Assembly: GCF_000175935.2 (NCBI RefSeq)
Contig: NC_014838.1
Span: 248,001-312,000, forward strand
Length of the DNA: 64,000 nucleotides
Source of the DNA: Pantoea sp. At-9b
GTDB taxonomy: Bacteria; Pseudomonadota; Gammaproteobacteria; Enterobacterales; Enterobacteriaceae
Direction of reading: 5' to 3'
Made by a program: the position numbers and the translations under genes. Numbering within the stretch: the stretch's first letter is position 1; every line of letters begins with the position of its first letter. Positions 16,823 to 25,043 of the stretch are shown in pieces. The notes beneath the pieces are model-generated. The model saw only the letters and a list, made by a program, of their open reading frames with translations. It did not search any database and was not told where the DNA came from.

Positions 16823-17252
16823 GTTAAGCTCAAAGATAGTTGACATGGTGGATTGGCAAAAAAACCTCCTCAAGAGTCTTGAGGAAGTTTTGCCGCATAA
16901 AGCATATATAAACTATGTTAATTTATTGGATTATGTTTGCGAGAATAAGTTCAAGACATATTACCCAATAGTCACTCTAAGGGAGGCTTCTCAATGTGAG
17001 AACGATAAAGAACTCTTAGAGCTTGTTTTGTTTTTTTGTGGTTCTACATCTAATTTTTTCCGCATAACATATTGCTATTACAATGAAGATGATACTGAGG
17101 AGCCAATTTCTGCCGAGGGCTACTTTAATGCATTAATTAAAGATGAAGTACCGAGGGGGTTAAATTCAGGTAGGCATATTGAAGGTTTCGATAAGTCTTA
17201 CATTTCATTTTATTGTAATTTGAACCTAAAATGCAAAACTCAAACTCTCTAA
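16803..17252 (+). CDS. Unknown protein, second gene of AT-rich cassette
   Basis: 149 residues from the ATG at 16803, inside the end of the first gene; a TTG two codons earlier is possible. The sequence is acidic and aromatic (CENDKELLELVLFFCGSTSNFFRITYCYYNEDDTEEP) with eight cysteines and no recognised motif. Its stop lies 22 bp inside the third gene, so all three are translationally coupled and probably act together. Low GC like its neighbours. It could be a subunit or an inhibitor of the nuclease-like protein; that is a guess. Confidence 0.65.
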   Translation: MSSQEHELSSKIVDMVDWQKNLLKSLEEVLPHKAYINYVNLLDYVCENKFKTYYPIVTLREASQCENDKELLELVLFFCGSTSNFFRITYCYYNEDDTEEPISAEGYFNALIKDEVPRGLNSGRHIEGFDKSYISFYCNLNLKCKTQTL

Positions 17253-18031
17253 ATGTCTCTATTGAAGAGATGGCAAAGATTGTATCTACTCTTGACCCTT
17301 TCAATGAAGAACTATTTGTCAGTGAGCTATATGATGTTGTTTTAGAGGCAATAAGAGAGATTGAAAATACATCTGATAAATATTTTTGTGAAGATGAGGA
17401 TAAAATAACCAACCTCATTGCCATGTATCTTAGAGCCAAAGGATATGATGCTACTGAACAAACAAAATCAAATGGGTCTGTTGATTTAACTGTTAGAGAT
17501 AGAAATAACAGGTTTAGATGGTTAGCTGAAGCTAAAAGAGGAAATTCCTATAGTGGGGTTTTCGAAGGAATGCTTCAGTTGATGACTAGATATGTAACTA
17601 ATGATAAAAATGCTGGGTTTTTCATTTACTACCAGAAAAGCAACCCGCAAAGGTTTTTGAATAACTGGTACAACTATCTTAATTTAGGTGAATATTCGGA
17701 TTATAAAAAAATTGAAAACTGTATGGATGAAGTTGATAAGTATTTTGTTAAGAACCCTTTGGCTAGTGCTTTATCAGAAACTATCAATTATTTTGACTAT
17801 GTAGGAAGAACCAAGTACGGGAATGAAGTTAAAGTAAGAAATTTCATAGCCAACCTTCACTTTAACCCAGTAGATAAAAGCGGAAGAGGGAATGCATCGA
17901 TATTGAGAGGTCAGTCGAAAAACAAAATAGTCGAATCTTGCGAAACTTGGTGTTATGACGGAAATCCTCCATCTGACATCAATGAATTTTTGAAGCATTT
18001 AATGGTTATTCATCCAGAGTATTTTGAGTGA
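17231..18031 (+). CDS. PD-(D/E)XK nuclease-like protein, third gene of cassette
   Basis: 266 residues. After an acidic helical region (1-55) comes a restriction-endonuclease fold signature: helix DKITNLIAMYLRAKGY, then Asp85 in GSVDLTV, then Glu100-Ala-Lys102 in RWLAEAKRG, then a helix GMLQLMTRY with Gln116 and Tyr121. This D-x14-ExK plus downstream Q pattern is that of Mrr/PD-(D/E)XK nucleases. The C-terminal part (135-266) is unassigned. There is no methyltransferase, helicase or ATPase beside it. It overlaps the second gene by 22 bp. A DNA-cleaving defence role is the leading inference. Confidence 0.72.
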   Translation: MQNSNSLNVSIEEMAKIVSTLDPFNEELFVSELYDVVLEAIREIENTSDKYFCEDEDKITNLIAMYLRAKGYDATEQTKSNGSVDLTVRDRNNRFRWLAEAKRGNSYSGVFEGMLQLMTRYVTNDKNAGFFIYYQKSNPQRFLNNWYNYLNLGEYSDYKKIENCMDEVDKYFVKNPLASALSETINYFDYVGRTKYGNEVKVRNFIANLHFNPVDKSGRGNASILRGQSKNKIVESCETWCYDGNPPSDINEFLKHLMVIHPEYFE

Positions 18032-18140
18032 CTGCGTACAAAACATGCATTCAATTGATATTTTTTATATTTAAATCATAATTTTATGTTTTTTATTCCA
18101 TTTAGCTAAAGAAACGTCGGCATGTAGTCTAGCACTGCAG

Positions 18141-18257
18141 TCAGTGCGAATTTAATTGTACCGCCTCCATTTTCTCAATATCGAAAGATTTCTCATATTC
18201 TCCGCTGTTTTGTTCTGCACGTATTTTGTCGTACTTATCTCTCGGCGTATTGACCAT
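18141..18257 (-). CDS. Possible 38-aa small protein or gene remnant
   Basis: An ATG-to-TGA frame whose product starts MVNTPRDKYDKIRAEQ and is strongly charged, as real small proteins often are. No ribosome site is visible upstream. It may be a fragment of a decayed phage gene. Weak evidence only. Confidence 0.2.
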   Translation of the reverse strand: MVNTPRDKYDKIRAEQNSGEYEKSFDIEKMEAVQLNSH

Positions 18258-18591
18258 AATTTAGTTCTGGGAAACTTGCGGGCACCAGCAGGGCAGAAGC
18301 TAATGCCTAAGTTTGGCTAACTTCATAAACCGTTTCTTCGAAGTTGTTTTTTAACCGTTTAGAATCGGTGCTTCTGGACGATCTTAGTTAATTTTTTAAC
18401 TCATAAAATCATATTGAAGTTATGAACTTGTATTACTTTGTAACCAACTGATATGTTGGAGCACTCTTAGTGTTTGGATTTATGAATATACTAAACAACA
18501 CTATGGTTTTCCTCGTATACCCGCTGATTTAAAATCCATTCTCTTCTGATACTTCTTTGAGATTTGCAGTTCGTGTTCTGAAAGGTAAGTA

Positions 18592-18627
18592 CTTTACTGG
18601 CACACCGGAGAAGATGTGTCAGTAAAG
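18592..18627. repeat. Imperfect inverted repeat in gene-poor stretch
   Basis: CTTTACTGGCACA (18592-18604) and TGTGTCAGTAAAG (18615-18627) pair with one mismatch around a ten-base loop. No T-run follows. It could be a terminator relic, a small-RNA hairpin or a recombination site; nothing decides between these. Confidence 0.5.
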
Positions 18628-18867
18628 ATAAAGTCATGTACGGAAAGCGGAAGGAAGTGCGAGTCTGTAGGGCTACTCTTCCCCAAAAATCGCGCTAACT
18701 TATTGATAATACGAGGCACTTGGATGCACTCAAAAACTTCAAAAAAAGTCACAAGATTAATAATAATTAATTGATTTATAATGTTTTATTTGATTTTTTG
18801 ACATCTGCAACGCGGGCGACTGTCACAGTGAGACAGATGAGAGATAATCAGAAACCACCGCGCAGGG

Positions 18868-19167
18868 CTATAGGGTCAACTCAACATGTCGGCCATCGGG
18901 CATTTTAACCCCCAACAACAACTCGCCGCCCAATGCCTCAATGTAGCGCTTTAGGGTGGAAATTTTTAACTCAACCCCCCGTGACTCAATCGCTGCCACT
19001 GATGATTGCGCGATGGCCATGGCGTCCGCTTGCTGACGCTGAGTTCGGTGTAAACCTTCACGCAGCTGGTACAATTGATTTTCAAGTCGCATTTGTGCAT
19101 GGCGTGCGGTGACTTGCTGCAATTGTTCGGGTGTTAATGTTGCCAACATTTCATCTAATGTTTTCAT
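18868..19167 (-). CDS. HigA-like helix-turn-helix antitoxin
   Basis: 99 residues. The second half is an XRE-type helix-turn-helix (RTQRQQADAMAIAQSSVAAIE, then LKISTLKRYIEALGGEL), typical of antitoxins of RelE/HigB-type pairs. The N-terminal half is helical and probably wraps the toxin. Its start lies 17 bp inside the toxin gene, so the order is toxin then antitoxin, as in HigBA. It should bind the twin operators at 19539-19569 and repress the operon. No homologue-specific name can be given with confidence. Confidence 0.85.
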   Translation of the reverse strand: MKTLDEMLATLTPEQLQQVTARHAQMRLENQLYQLREGLHRTQRQQADAMAIAQSSVAAIESRGVELKISTLKRYIEALGGELLLGVKMPDGRHVELTL

Positions 19168-19525
19168 TGCATTTCTTCTCTATTAAGTTCAAATGCTTAT
19201 GATATTGCTGTGCGGTGATGTGCAGCATTTTTTTGTAGAAGCGTTTCTGATCTTTGCCTTGTTTATTCCCGGCACACAAGATAATGGCGTGGCGTAATGG
19301 GTCAAAGACAAAGAAAGCGCGAATTGGACGCCCCTTACTCTGTACCCTTAGCTCCTTCATATTGGGCAAAACACTGAAAGCCAGCGTATCGACAAAAGGG
19401 CGGCCCAAAAGTGGCCCTTCCTCAGCCAGCAACCGCAACGCAGCCAACATATCTAATCGCAACGGTTCATCCTGCCCTTGCAGCCAATCCCAAAACAGAT
19501 CGGTTGCTTCAACTTTCCATATCAT
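19151..19525 (-). CDS. RelE/HigB-type toxin (phage Gp49-like family)
   Basis: 124 residues from the ATG at 19525, chosen because AAGGA lies five bases upstream; an ATG two codons earlier touches the ribosome site. The sequence MIWKVEATDLFWDWL, the NMKELRVQSKGRPIRAFFVFDP core and the GNKQGKDQKRFYKKML C-terminal basic segment are characteristic of the Gp49/HigB mRNA-interferase family, which cuts mRNA on the ribosome. Its partner antitoxin follows with overlap. The module sits just right of the mobile region and may help retain it. Confidence 0.85.
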   Translation of the reverse strand: MIWKVEATDLFWDWLQGQDEPLRLDMLAALRLLAEEGPLLGRPFVDTLAFSVLPNMKELRVQSKGRPIRAFFVFDPLRHAIILCAGNKQGKDQKRFYKKMLHITAQQYHKHLNLIEKKCNENIR

Positions 19526-19538
19526 GATCATCCTTGAT

Positions 19539-19569
19539 AGATTGTAGTCTATTAAATAGATTGCAGTCT
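19539..19569 (-). promoter_or_regulatory. Twin operator of the toxin-antitoxin operon
   Basis: Two copies of AGATTGYAGTCT, at 19539-19550 and 19558-19569, each an imperfect palindrome, spaced 19 bp apart just upstream of the toxin start. Spacing near two helical turns suits cooperative HigA-type binding. Confidence 0.7.
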
Positions 19570-19610
19570 ATCAAGGCCTGACGAGTCGAAGAAGCGAACA
19601 ATGTGCTGGG

Positions 19611-20552
19611 TTATGGAACTTGTGCGCCTGATTCCAGATCATGTCGACTGAGTTGTGCGGTTAGCGCCCGCAGATGGCTGCGCAGCACCTGATGCAATGC
19701 GCGAATTGCCGGAGAGAACTGTTTGCGGTGCGGGCAGATCAGATGCAGTGGAGTGCTTTCGCCAGGTTGTTGCGGCAGAACCACTTCCAGCCGACCGGCC
19801 TGCACATCGTCACACACATCAATCCAGGATTTATACGCGATCCCCATGCCAGCCACCGCCCAGCGGCGAGCGATGTCGGCATCATCACACAATAAGCGGC
19901 TTTTCACCGTAATCTGACGACGCATACCTTCCTGCGGGAAGGTCCATTTGTCATAGACGTGGCCGTTCATCACAAATAACAGGCAATGATGGTGGGCGAT
20001 ATCCTCCAGTTTTTCGGGACGGCCATGCTGATCAAGCCAGGCGGGGGCGGCCACCAACACGCGGCGATTATCTTCCGCCAGTGGCAGTGCCACGTAGCTG
20101 CTGTCGTCAAGTTTGCCGTAGCGGATGGCGATATCCACCGGATCACGGAAGACATCGCTGATCTGATCGGAAAGTGACAGGCGCACTGACAGAGAGGGGT
20201 GTGCGCGGCAGAAGTCAGTTATTAACGGCAGCAGGATATTGCGGCCAATATCGGAGGGCAGCGCGATTTTCAGCTCGCCAGATAAGGCATCTTCGTGGCT
20301 TTGCAAACTGTCAGCACCGGCCTGCATCAGTGCCAGCATCTCCTGGGCGTAGGGCAGATATTTCTCCCCCTCTGCCGTCAGACGCAGGCTGCGGGTTGAG
20401 CGCGCAAACAGTCGTTTATCCAGTTCGCGTTCCAGGCGTTGCATGGCAGCGCTAACCTGGCCAGGCAACAGATCGGCTTCGCGCGCGGCACGGGAAAAGC
20501 TACCCAGCGCGGCAGAACGTACAAACAAGGTTACATCTTCCAGTCGAATCAT
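19611..20552 (-). CDS. LysR-family regulator
   Basis: 313 residues from the ATG at 20552 (GGGGAA upstream); the frame is open further but that part overlaps the promoter. The N-terminal winged helix (LEDVTLFVRSAALGSFSRAAREADLLPGQVSAAMQRLE) is standard, followed by a LysR substrate-binding domain. It is divergent from the MDR oxidoreductase and nitroreductase genes, which are its likely targets. The inducer is probably an electrophile or quinone, inferred only from those neighbours. Confidence 0.88.
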   Translation of the reverse strand: MIRLEDVTLFVRSAALGSFSRAAREADLLPGQVSAAMQRLERELDKRLFARSTRSLRLTAEGEKYLPYAQEMLALMQAGADSLQSHEDALSGELKIALPSDIGRNILLPLITDFCRAHPSLSVRLSLSDQISDVFRDPVDIAIRYGKLDDSSYVALPLAEDNRRVLVAAPAWLDQHGRPEKLEDIAHHHCLLFVMNGHVYDKWTFPQEGMRRQITVKSRLLCDDADIARRWAVAGMGIAYKSWIDVCDDVQAGRLEVVLPQQPGESTPLHLICPHRKQFSPAIRALHQVLRSHLRALTAQLSRHDLESGAQVP

Positions 20553-20576
20553 GTTATTTCCCCAGCGACAGAGGAT

Positions 20577-20595
20577 TTTCACTCTAAAAGTGAAA
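20577..20595. promoter_or_regulatory. Candidate LysR operator
   Basis: TTTCACT-N5-AGTGAAA, a perfect seven-base inverted repeat 25 bp upstream of the LysR start and about 95 bp upstream of the divergent oxidoreductase. Location and the T-N11-A-like layout suit an autoregulatory LysR site. Confidence 0.6.
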
Positions 20596-20687
20596 GTGTT
20601 GCTCTGCAAGAGGCGTTTTTAACTGCGCAATGGCGGCGTAGGCTACGCGTTATTCGCTAAAACCCTTGATGAATAAGGAACCACAGC

Positions 20688-21689
20688 ATGAAAGCCATTG
20701 TTTACAGTCAAAACGGTTTACCGATTTCTGATGAAAATGCCCTCTACGACCTGAATGTCGCACAACCGCAGCCGGGAGCGCGTGATCTGCTGGTCAAAAT
20801 CAATGCTATCGCCGTGAATCCGGTGGATACCAAAGTGCGTGCCGGTGCACCCACTGATAAACCCCGTATTCTTGGCTGGGATGCGGTCGGGGTGGTGGAA
20901 GCGGTGGGCGAGGCCGTAACCTTATTTAAACCCGGTGATGCGGTGTTTTATGCCGGTGATATCACCCGTCCCGGTAGTTACGCCGAGTATGGCCTGGTCG
21001 ATGAACGTATTGCCGGGCATAAACCGCAATCGCTGAACGATGCCGATGCCGCCGCGCTGCCGCTGACCGCATTAACCGCCTGGGAGCTGTTGTTTGACCG
21101 GCTGGAAGTGCAACCAGCAGATGATGCGACGCTGTTGATTATTGGCGCAGGCGGCGGTGTTGGCTCGATGCTGACGCAACTGGCGGCGAAGCTGACCGGG
21201 CTGACAGTAATTGGCACGGCTTCACGTCCTGCAACCGCAGAATGGGTGCGCTCGCTGGGTGCACATCATGTTATTGATCACAGTAAACCTTTGGCTGAGC
21301 AGTTGACGGCGCTGGGAATTAGCCAGGTTCGCTATGTTGCCAGCCTGACCCACACCGACAGCTACTATCCGCAACTGATTGATGTGTTAGCTCCGCAGGG
21401 TAAGCTGGCGTTGATTGACGATCCTGAATCACTGGATGTGGTGCCGCTGAAGCGTAAAGCGATCTCACTGCATTGGGAGTTGATGTTTACCCGCTCGCTG
21501 TTTCACACCGCCGATATGCAACGTCAGCATGACATTTTGCAGCAGGTCAGCAGCCTGATTGATGACGGGCGATTGCAGACCACCGCCGGGGAACATCACG
21601 GCACCATTAATGCCGCCAATCTGCGTAAGGCGCATGCGTTAATTGAGAGCGGTCGTGCACGCGGTAAAATCGTACTGAGTGGCTTTTAA
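20688..21689 (+). CDS. MDR-family NADPH:quinone oxidoreductase / zinc-type alcohol dehydrogenase-like
   Basis: 333 residues. The N-terminal GroES-like domain (AIAVNPVDTKVRAG, GWDAVGVVEAVG, FKPGDAVFYAGD) lacks the usual zinc-binding cysteines. The Rossmann part has a GAGGGVGSMLTQLA nucleotide loop followed by RSLGAHHVIDHS. This is the zinc-type alcohol dehydrogenase-like subgroup of quinone reductases, which use NADPH to reduce quinones or enals. It is expressed divergently from the LysR gene and followed by the nitroreductase 86 bp later, so the pair looks like a detoxification unit. Confidence 0.88.
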   Translation: MKAIVYSQNGLPISDENALYDLNVAQPQPGARDLLVKINAIAVNPVDTKVRAGAPTDKPRILGWDAVGVVEAVGEAVTLFKPGDAVFYAGDITRPGSYAEYGLVDERIAGHKPQSLNDADAAALPLTALTAWELLFDRLEVQPADDATLLIIGAGGGVGSMLTQLAAKLTGLTVIGTASRPATAEWVRSLGAHHVIDHSKPLAEQLTALGISQVRYVASLTHTDSYYPQLIDVLAPQGKLALIDDPESLDVVPLKRKAISLHWELMFTRSLFHTADMQRQHDILQQVSSLIDDGRLQTTAGEHHGTINAANLRKAHALIESGRARGKIVLSGF

Positions 21690-21775
21690 CGTATTGAAAC
21701 ACAAAACGTTAACCGCCGGGTTAGCGAAGCGGATAGGGTAGTGCCATCTACACTGTGACTGTTGGGGGAAAAAAT

Positions 21776-22429
21776 ATGACGCTGAATGATGCTGTGGCCC
21801 GTCGCCACACGGTAAAAGCCTTTGCTGCGGGTAAAAGCCTGCCGGATGCGGAGATCCAAACGCTACTGAACGTGCTGCGCAACAGCCCGTCATCGGTCAA
21901 TTCACAGCCGTGGCATTTTGTTGTGGCTGCCACGGCGGAAGGCCGTGAGCAAATCGCTCAGTCAACGCAGGGGGCGTTCGTGTATAACGGGCCAAAAGTG
22001 CTGAATGCTTCGCACGTTATCGCGCTGTGTATGCGTACCGATCTTGATGAAGCACATCTGCAAAATGTGCTGGCGCAGGAAGAGAAAGACGGTCGTTTCC
22101 TGAAGCCAGAAGCCAAGGCAGGCCAGGATAAGAGCCGTCGCGGTTATGTCGATATCCATCGTTATGAGCAACGTGATATTCCGCAATGGATGGAAAAACA
22201 GGTCTATCTCGCCCTGGGCGGCCTGCTGCTGGGTGCGGCAATGCTGGGGATTGATGCGACACCGATGGAAGGTTTTGACCAGCGAGCGTTGGATCAGGCG
22301 CTTGGCTTGCGTGAAAAAGGCTTGACCAGCGTGGTGCTGGTGTCGCTGGGGTATCGTAGTGACGAAGACTTCAACGCGGCGCTGCCGAAATCCCGCCTGC
22401 CGCAAGACGAGATTTTCACCTTTATCTGA
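21776..22429 (+). CDS. NAD(P)H-dependent nitroreductase (NfsB-like)
   Basis: 217 residues from the ATG at 21776, with GGGGGA upstream. FMN contacts of the NfsB family are visible: an N-terminal RRHTVKAF, then SPSSVNSQPWHFVVA, and near the end GLTSVVLVSLGYRSDEDF. The enzyme would reduce nitro-aromatics or quinones with NAD(P)H, working as a dimer in the cytoplasm. It is co-oriented with the quinone oxidoreductase and probably under the same LysR. A hairpin follows its stop. Confidence 0.9.
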   Translation: MTLNDAVARRHTVKAFAAGKSLPDAEIQTLLNVLRNSPSSVNSQPWHFVVAATAEGREQIAQSTQGAFVYNGPKVLNASHVIALCMRTDLDEAHLQNVLAQEEKDGRFLKPEAKAGQDKSRRGYVDIHRYEQRDIPQWMEKQVYLALGGLLLGAAMLGIDATPMEGFDQRALDQALGLREKGLTSVVLVSLGYRSDEDFNAALPKSRLPQDEIFTFI

Positions 22430-22437
22430 TGCAGGAC

Positions 22438-22460
22438 GCCATCCGGCATCGCCGGATGGC
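22438..22460. repeat. Perfect inverted repeat between convergent genes (REP-like or terminator)
   Basis: GCCATCCGGC-ATC-GCCGGATGGC, a ten-base perfect stem between the convergent nitroreductase and effector genes. Its GCCGGATGGC arm is like enterobacterial REP elements. There is no T-run. Confidence 0.6.
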
Positions 22461-22471
22461 TGCAGTGAACA

Positions 22472-24754
22472 TTATAATGGGTAGTGCATTTTTACTATCT
22501 CCGCTATTTTGCTGCCAGCCGCAATATCAGGAATATATTCACGCATTATATCGGCCAGAATCCCCGTGCAGGGAAACGCGTCTGTTTGGTTGGGAAACAG
22601 GCGATTCCGCCAGTCCTGTGCTGTTACCGTGTCTATAAAGCCGGGCCAAACCGTGGCAAGATCATCAAGGAATTCCTTTGCCAGCTGGCGGAAGGGCTGT
22701 GGAGAGTCACGTGCATTACCGCAATAGTCTGCAGAAGAAAGGTCTACCATCATCTTCATTAAGATGAAGAGTGACGTCACCTTTTGCTCTTCGGGCGAGA
22801 GGGAGACATTCTTCTTTTGCAGTTGCTGCTCTACCAGTTCAACCAGATATTCCCGCTGTCTTATCCGCGTTTTATTGTCATCAGCGTCCTTCGCGTCCTC
22901 CGAACAATATTTTTTTACGACTTCCCCTAACCACAACTGATCCTGATAACCCGTCAAGTCCATGGCTCTGGTTGTCTTCCGATGAAGGCACAAAATCAGT
23001 AAGTGTGTAATTTCTTGAATGCGCTCAAACTTATTTTTATTACCTGAGCGGATGTCTAAGAGTTTTGTAATAACAGGTGCCAGGTTGATTGTCGAAAGCG
23101 TCCAAAGCAAGTGCAGCGTAGGAAAGTAATTTAAGATTCTGCCAAGTTCTTTGTTTTTATTGTCGATAAACCTGACACTGTCTTGCCTATGTGGCTTGTA
23201 TTTAAGCAATGCAAACGCCGTGGGTATGTGTTTGCACGCCAGCATTGCGTTGAAGTCTTCTTCTGCAATGTACAAGGCAGTTTCTGAGTCTTGGTGATAG
23301 AAAATGTGATAGAGGTTTTCTGTTTTAGGGGTAAAAAATCGTGCAACATGGTTTTTTATTTCGCTTAGTGGTTGCTGGCGATAATAAGCATGACGTAAAT
23401 TTTCATGATCGCCCATTAACTGATTTACGGCAAGTTGATAATCAATTAAATGATTTTCATCAAGTGAATCCAGAAAGTGATAAGCCTCTTTATGCAGAGG
23501 CTGTGGCAAGAATGCATCTTTACATATAGCCACTAATTGACTGCTAAAAAAATCGTGTATTAATGTCGAGTGATGTAAGCGGGGAGAGCATAACCAATTA
23601 ATCAAGGAGTAGCGGATCGTCGTTGAATGAGAAAAAGCGTGCGTCAGCGAGGGTTTTGTCGTGATCATGTCCACAATTTGTTCAGCAAAGAGAGTCAGTA
23701 TCGCCGGGTCTTCGCAGGTATTTAACGTATTAAGTAACCTGGCATTGCCATCCATATTTTGACTCGGGAAAAGATTCAGAACTATCTGTTCTGTCGTGTT
23801 TTTCTCGATATTTTTTTCAGTCAAGTCGGTATGATCTTTCAATGGATTTAACGTGATGACGTTGCTTTTACTATCAACGGGTGCCTTAATTTGGTCAAGG
23901 TTCAGGATGATATTTTCTTGGTTACTCACCATATCAGCATCGAGAGTGATTCTCCCTTGCTGCAGCTCACCGAAATTGACACCCTTAAGGTTATTTTTCC
24001 GCTTAAAGTTAAACCCTTTGATCGTTACATTGGTCATGTTTACGTTATGGGTACAATTTACAGAATCCCACGTAAAGTTTTTCGCCCGCATGCCAGAGAA
24101 ATTAACCTCACGCATCATCATTTGACTTCCTTCACTACCAGAAATAGTCACGTTTTCAATGGTGGAGTTCGTTAAATCAGCAAGGCTGATCAAATCTTTA
24201 TCACTATCGGTAATGTGTAAGTTCTTTAATGTTCCACCAGACATTTTTATGTTGGAGAAATTAACGCATGTGAATTTTGATACCATGCCATAATAATCAC
24301 CATCAATACTTGTACCTTCCCAGTTAAAACTATCCATGGAGAATTTTAGCCAACTCAAACAGCGCTTGCTGGTGCTTATTTTACTGTTGGTGAGGATGTT
24401 GTCGGTTGATAAGTGAATGCACCAACTAAAATTCAAGTCTTTGAAATCATCATTGTTGAATCTCATCTTCTTATTGTACTGGCCGGGTTGGTCTTTTTTA
24501 TGGTTTGAAAATGATATACCGATAAAGTATCTTACCTCGTCATCTTTATTTTTATCTTTATAGGCATATTTTTCGAAACCCTCTTTTCGGAGGGTTTCCT
24601 GATCAATAATTAACGTTGTTGAGGTAGGTTTATTGCTGTTGCTTGAGAGGGTTGCGGATGAAGAGCTAATGTCTATTACAGGAAGCGGAACCTCGGGGGT
24701 GTTTTGTGACGTTGATGGCATACTACCGGATGGAATATTAATGGGTGGTATCAT
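22472..24754 (-). CDS. SopA/NleL-like HECT-type E3 ubiquitin ligase effector
   Basis: 760 residues from the ATG at 24754 (AGGGA eight bases upstream); an ATG ten codons earlier lacks a ribosome site. The layout matches SopA and NleL (782 aa). There is a low-complexity N-terminus rich in Ser/Thr/Pro suited to type III secretion, then a pentapeptide-like beta-helix region (about 120-280, repeated FxxxNFSNIKMSG-type turns), then a helical lobe. The C-terminal lobe contains DAFPCTGILAD, whose cysteine (residue 729) lies 32 residues from the end, as the catalytic Cys753 does in SopA/NleL. It would transfer ubiquitin inside a eukaryotic host cell. The gene is markedly AT-rich, a sign of transfer. 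No secretion genes are nearby. Confidence 0.75.
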   Translation of the reverse strand: MIPPINIPSGSMPSTSQNTPEVPLPVIDISSSSATLSSNSNKPTSTTLIIDQETLRKEGFEKYAYKDKNKDDEVRYFIGISFSNHKKDQPGQYNKKMRFNNDDFKDLNFSWCIHLSTDNILTNSKISTSKRCLSWLKFSMDSFNWEGTSIDGDYYGMVSKFTCVNFSNIKMSGGTLKNLHITDSDKDLISLADLTNSTIENVTISGSEGSQMMMREVNFSGMRAKNFTWDSVNCTHNVNMTNVTIKGFNFKRKNNLKGVNFGELQQGRITLDADMVSNQENIILNLDQIKAPVDSKSNVITLNPLKDHTDLTEKNIEKNTTEQIVLNLFPSQNMDGNARLLNTLNTCEDPAILTLFAEQIVDMITTKPSLTHAFSHSTTIRYSLINWLCSPRLHHSTLIHDFFSSQLVAICKDAFLPQPLHKEAYHFLDSLDENHLIDYQLAVNQLMGDHENLRHAYYRQQPLSEIKNHVARFFTPKTENLYHIFYHQDSETALYIAEEDFNAMLACKHIPTAFALLKYKPHRQDSVRFIDNKNKELGRILNYFPTLHLLWTLSTINLAPVITKLLDIRSGNKNKFERIQEITHLLILCLHRKTTRAMDLTGYQDQLWLGEVVKKYCSEDAKDADDNKTRIRQREYLVELVEQQLQKKNVSLSPEEQKVTSLFILMKMMVDLSSADYCGNARDSPQPFRQLAKEFLDDLATVWPGFIDTVTAQDWRNRLFPNQTDAFPCTGILADIMREYIPDIAAGSKIAEIVKMHYPL

Positions 24755-25043
24755 GTTTTTCTTCCCTAAAAGTCTATCGTCCATTTACTGGTGATGTACA
24801 ACCCGATTAGCGTGGCGGTTGACCTGCACAAAATATCACAGAGATCATTGATAAATTGCTTGATACAGCACAGAAAACGACGATGCTAAAAAAAATTTAA
24901 GTGGGTATAAAGATTCTCTAAACACCTGACAACTATAAGATTTTACTCTGAGTAAATGCAGGTAATTCGCTGGTGGGAATAACAGCGCCATGTTATTTAA
25001 TTTGCATGTCGTGCTGAAAACCACCTGCATTTCGGAGCTTACA

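Larger units (their letters stand above)
18032..18867 (+). other. AT-rich gene-poor stretch, probably decayed DNA
   Basis: No convincing gene longer than 60 codons is seen. It contains two hairpins (GCACTG/CAGTGC at 18132-18147 and the larger one at 18592-18627) and one possible 38-codon minus-strand frame (18141-18257). Composition resembles the cassette to its left, and normal chromosomal composition returns at the toxin-antitoxin genes. It may be the worn right end of the inserted element, but no second copy of the tRNA fragment is found in it. Confidence 0.6.

Noticed and set aside
18100..18150. Possible tRNA 5' part (CGGCATGTAG) matching the tRNA-Pro start
   Set aside because: It lies in the wrong orientation relative to the 3' fragment and the following bases cannot form D- or anticodon arms.
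18685..18715. CTAACTTATTGATA resembling the end of an IS1-type element
   Set aside because: Only about 14 bases match, there is no second end, no target duplication and no transposase frame nearby.
24755..25043. Search for a Hrp-type promoter box ahead of the SopA-like gene
   Set aside because: No GGAACC...CCAC pair was found on the minus strand in this region, so Hrp control is not supported by the sequence.
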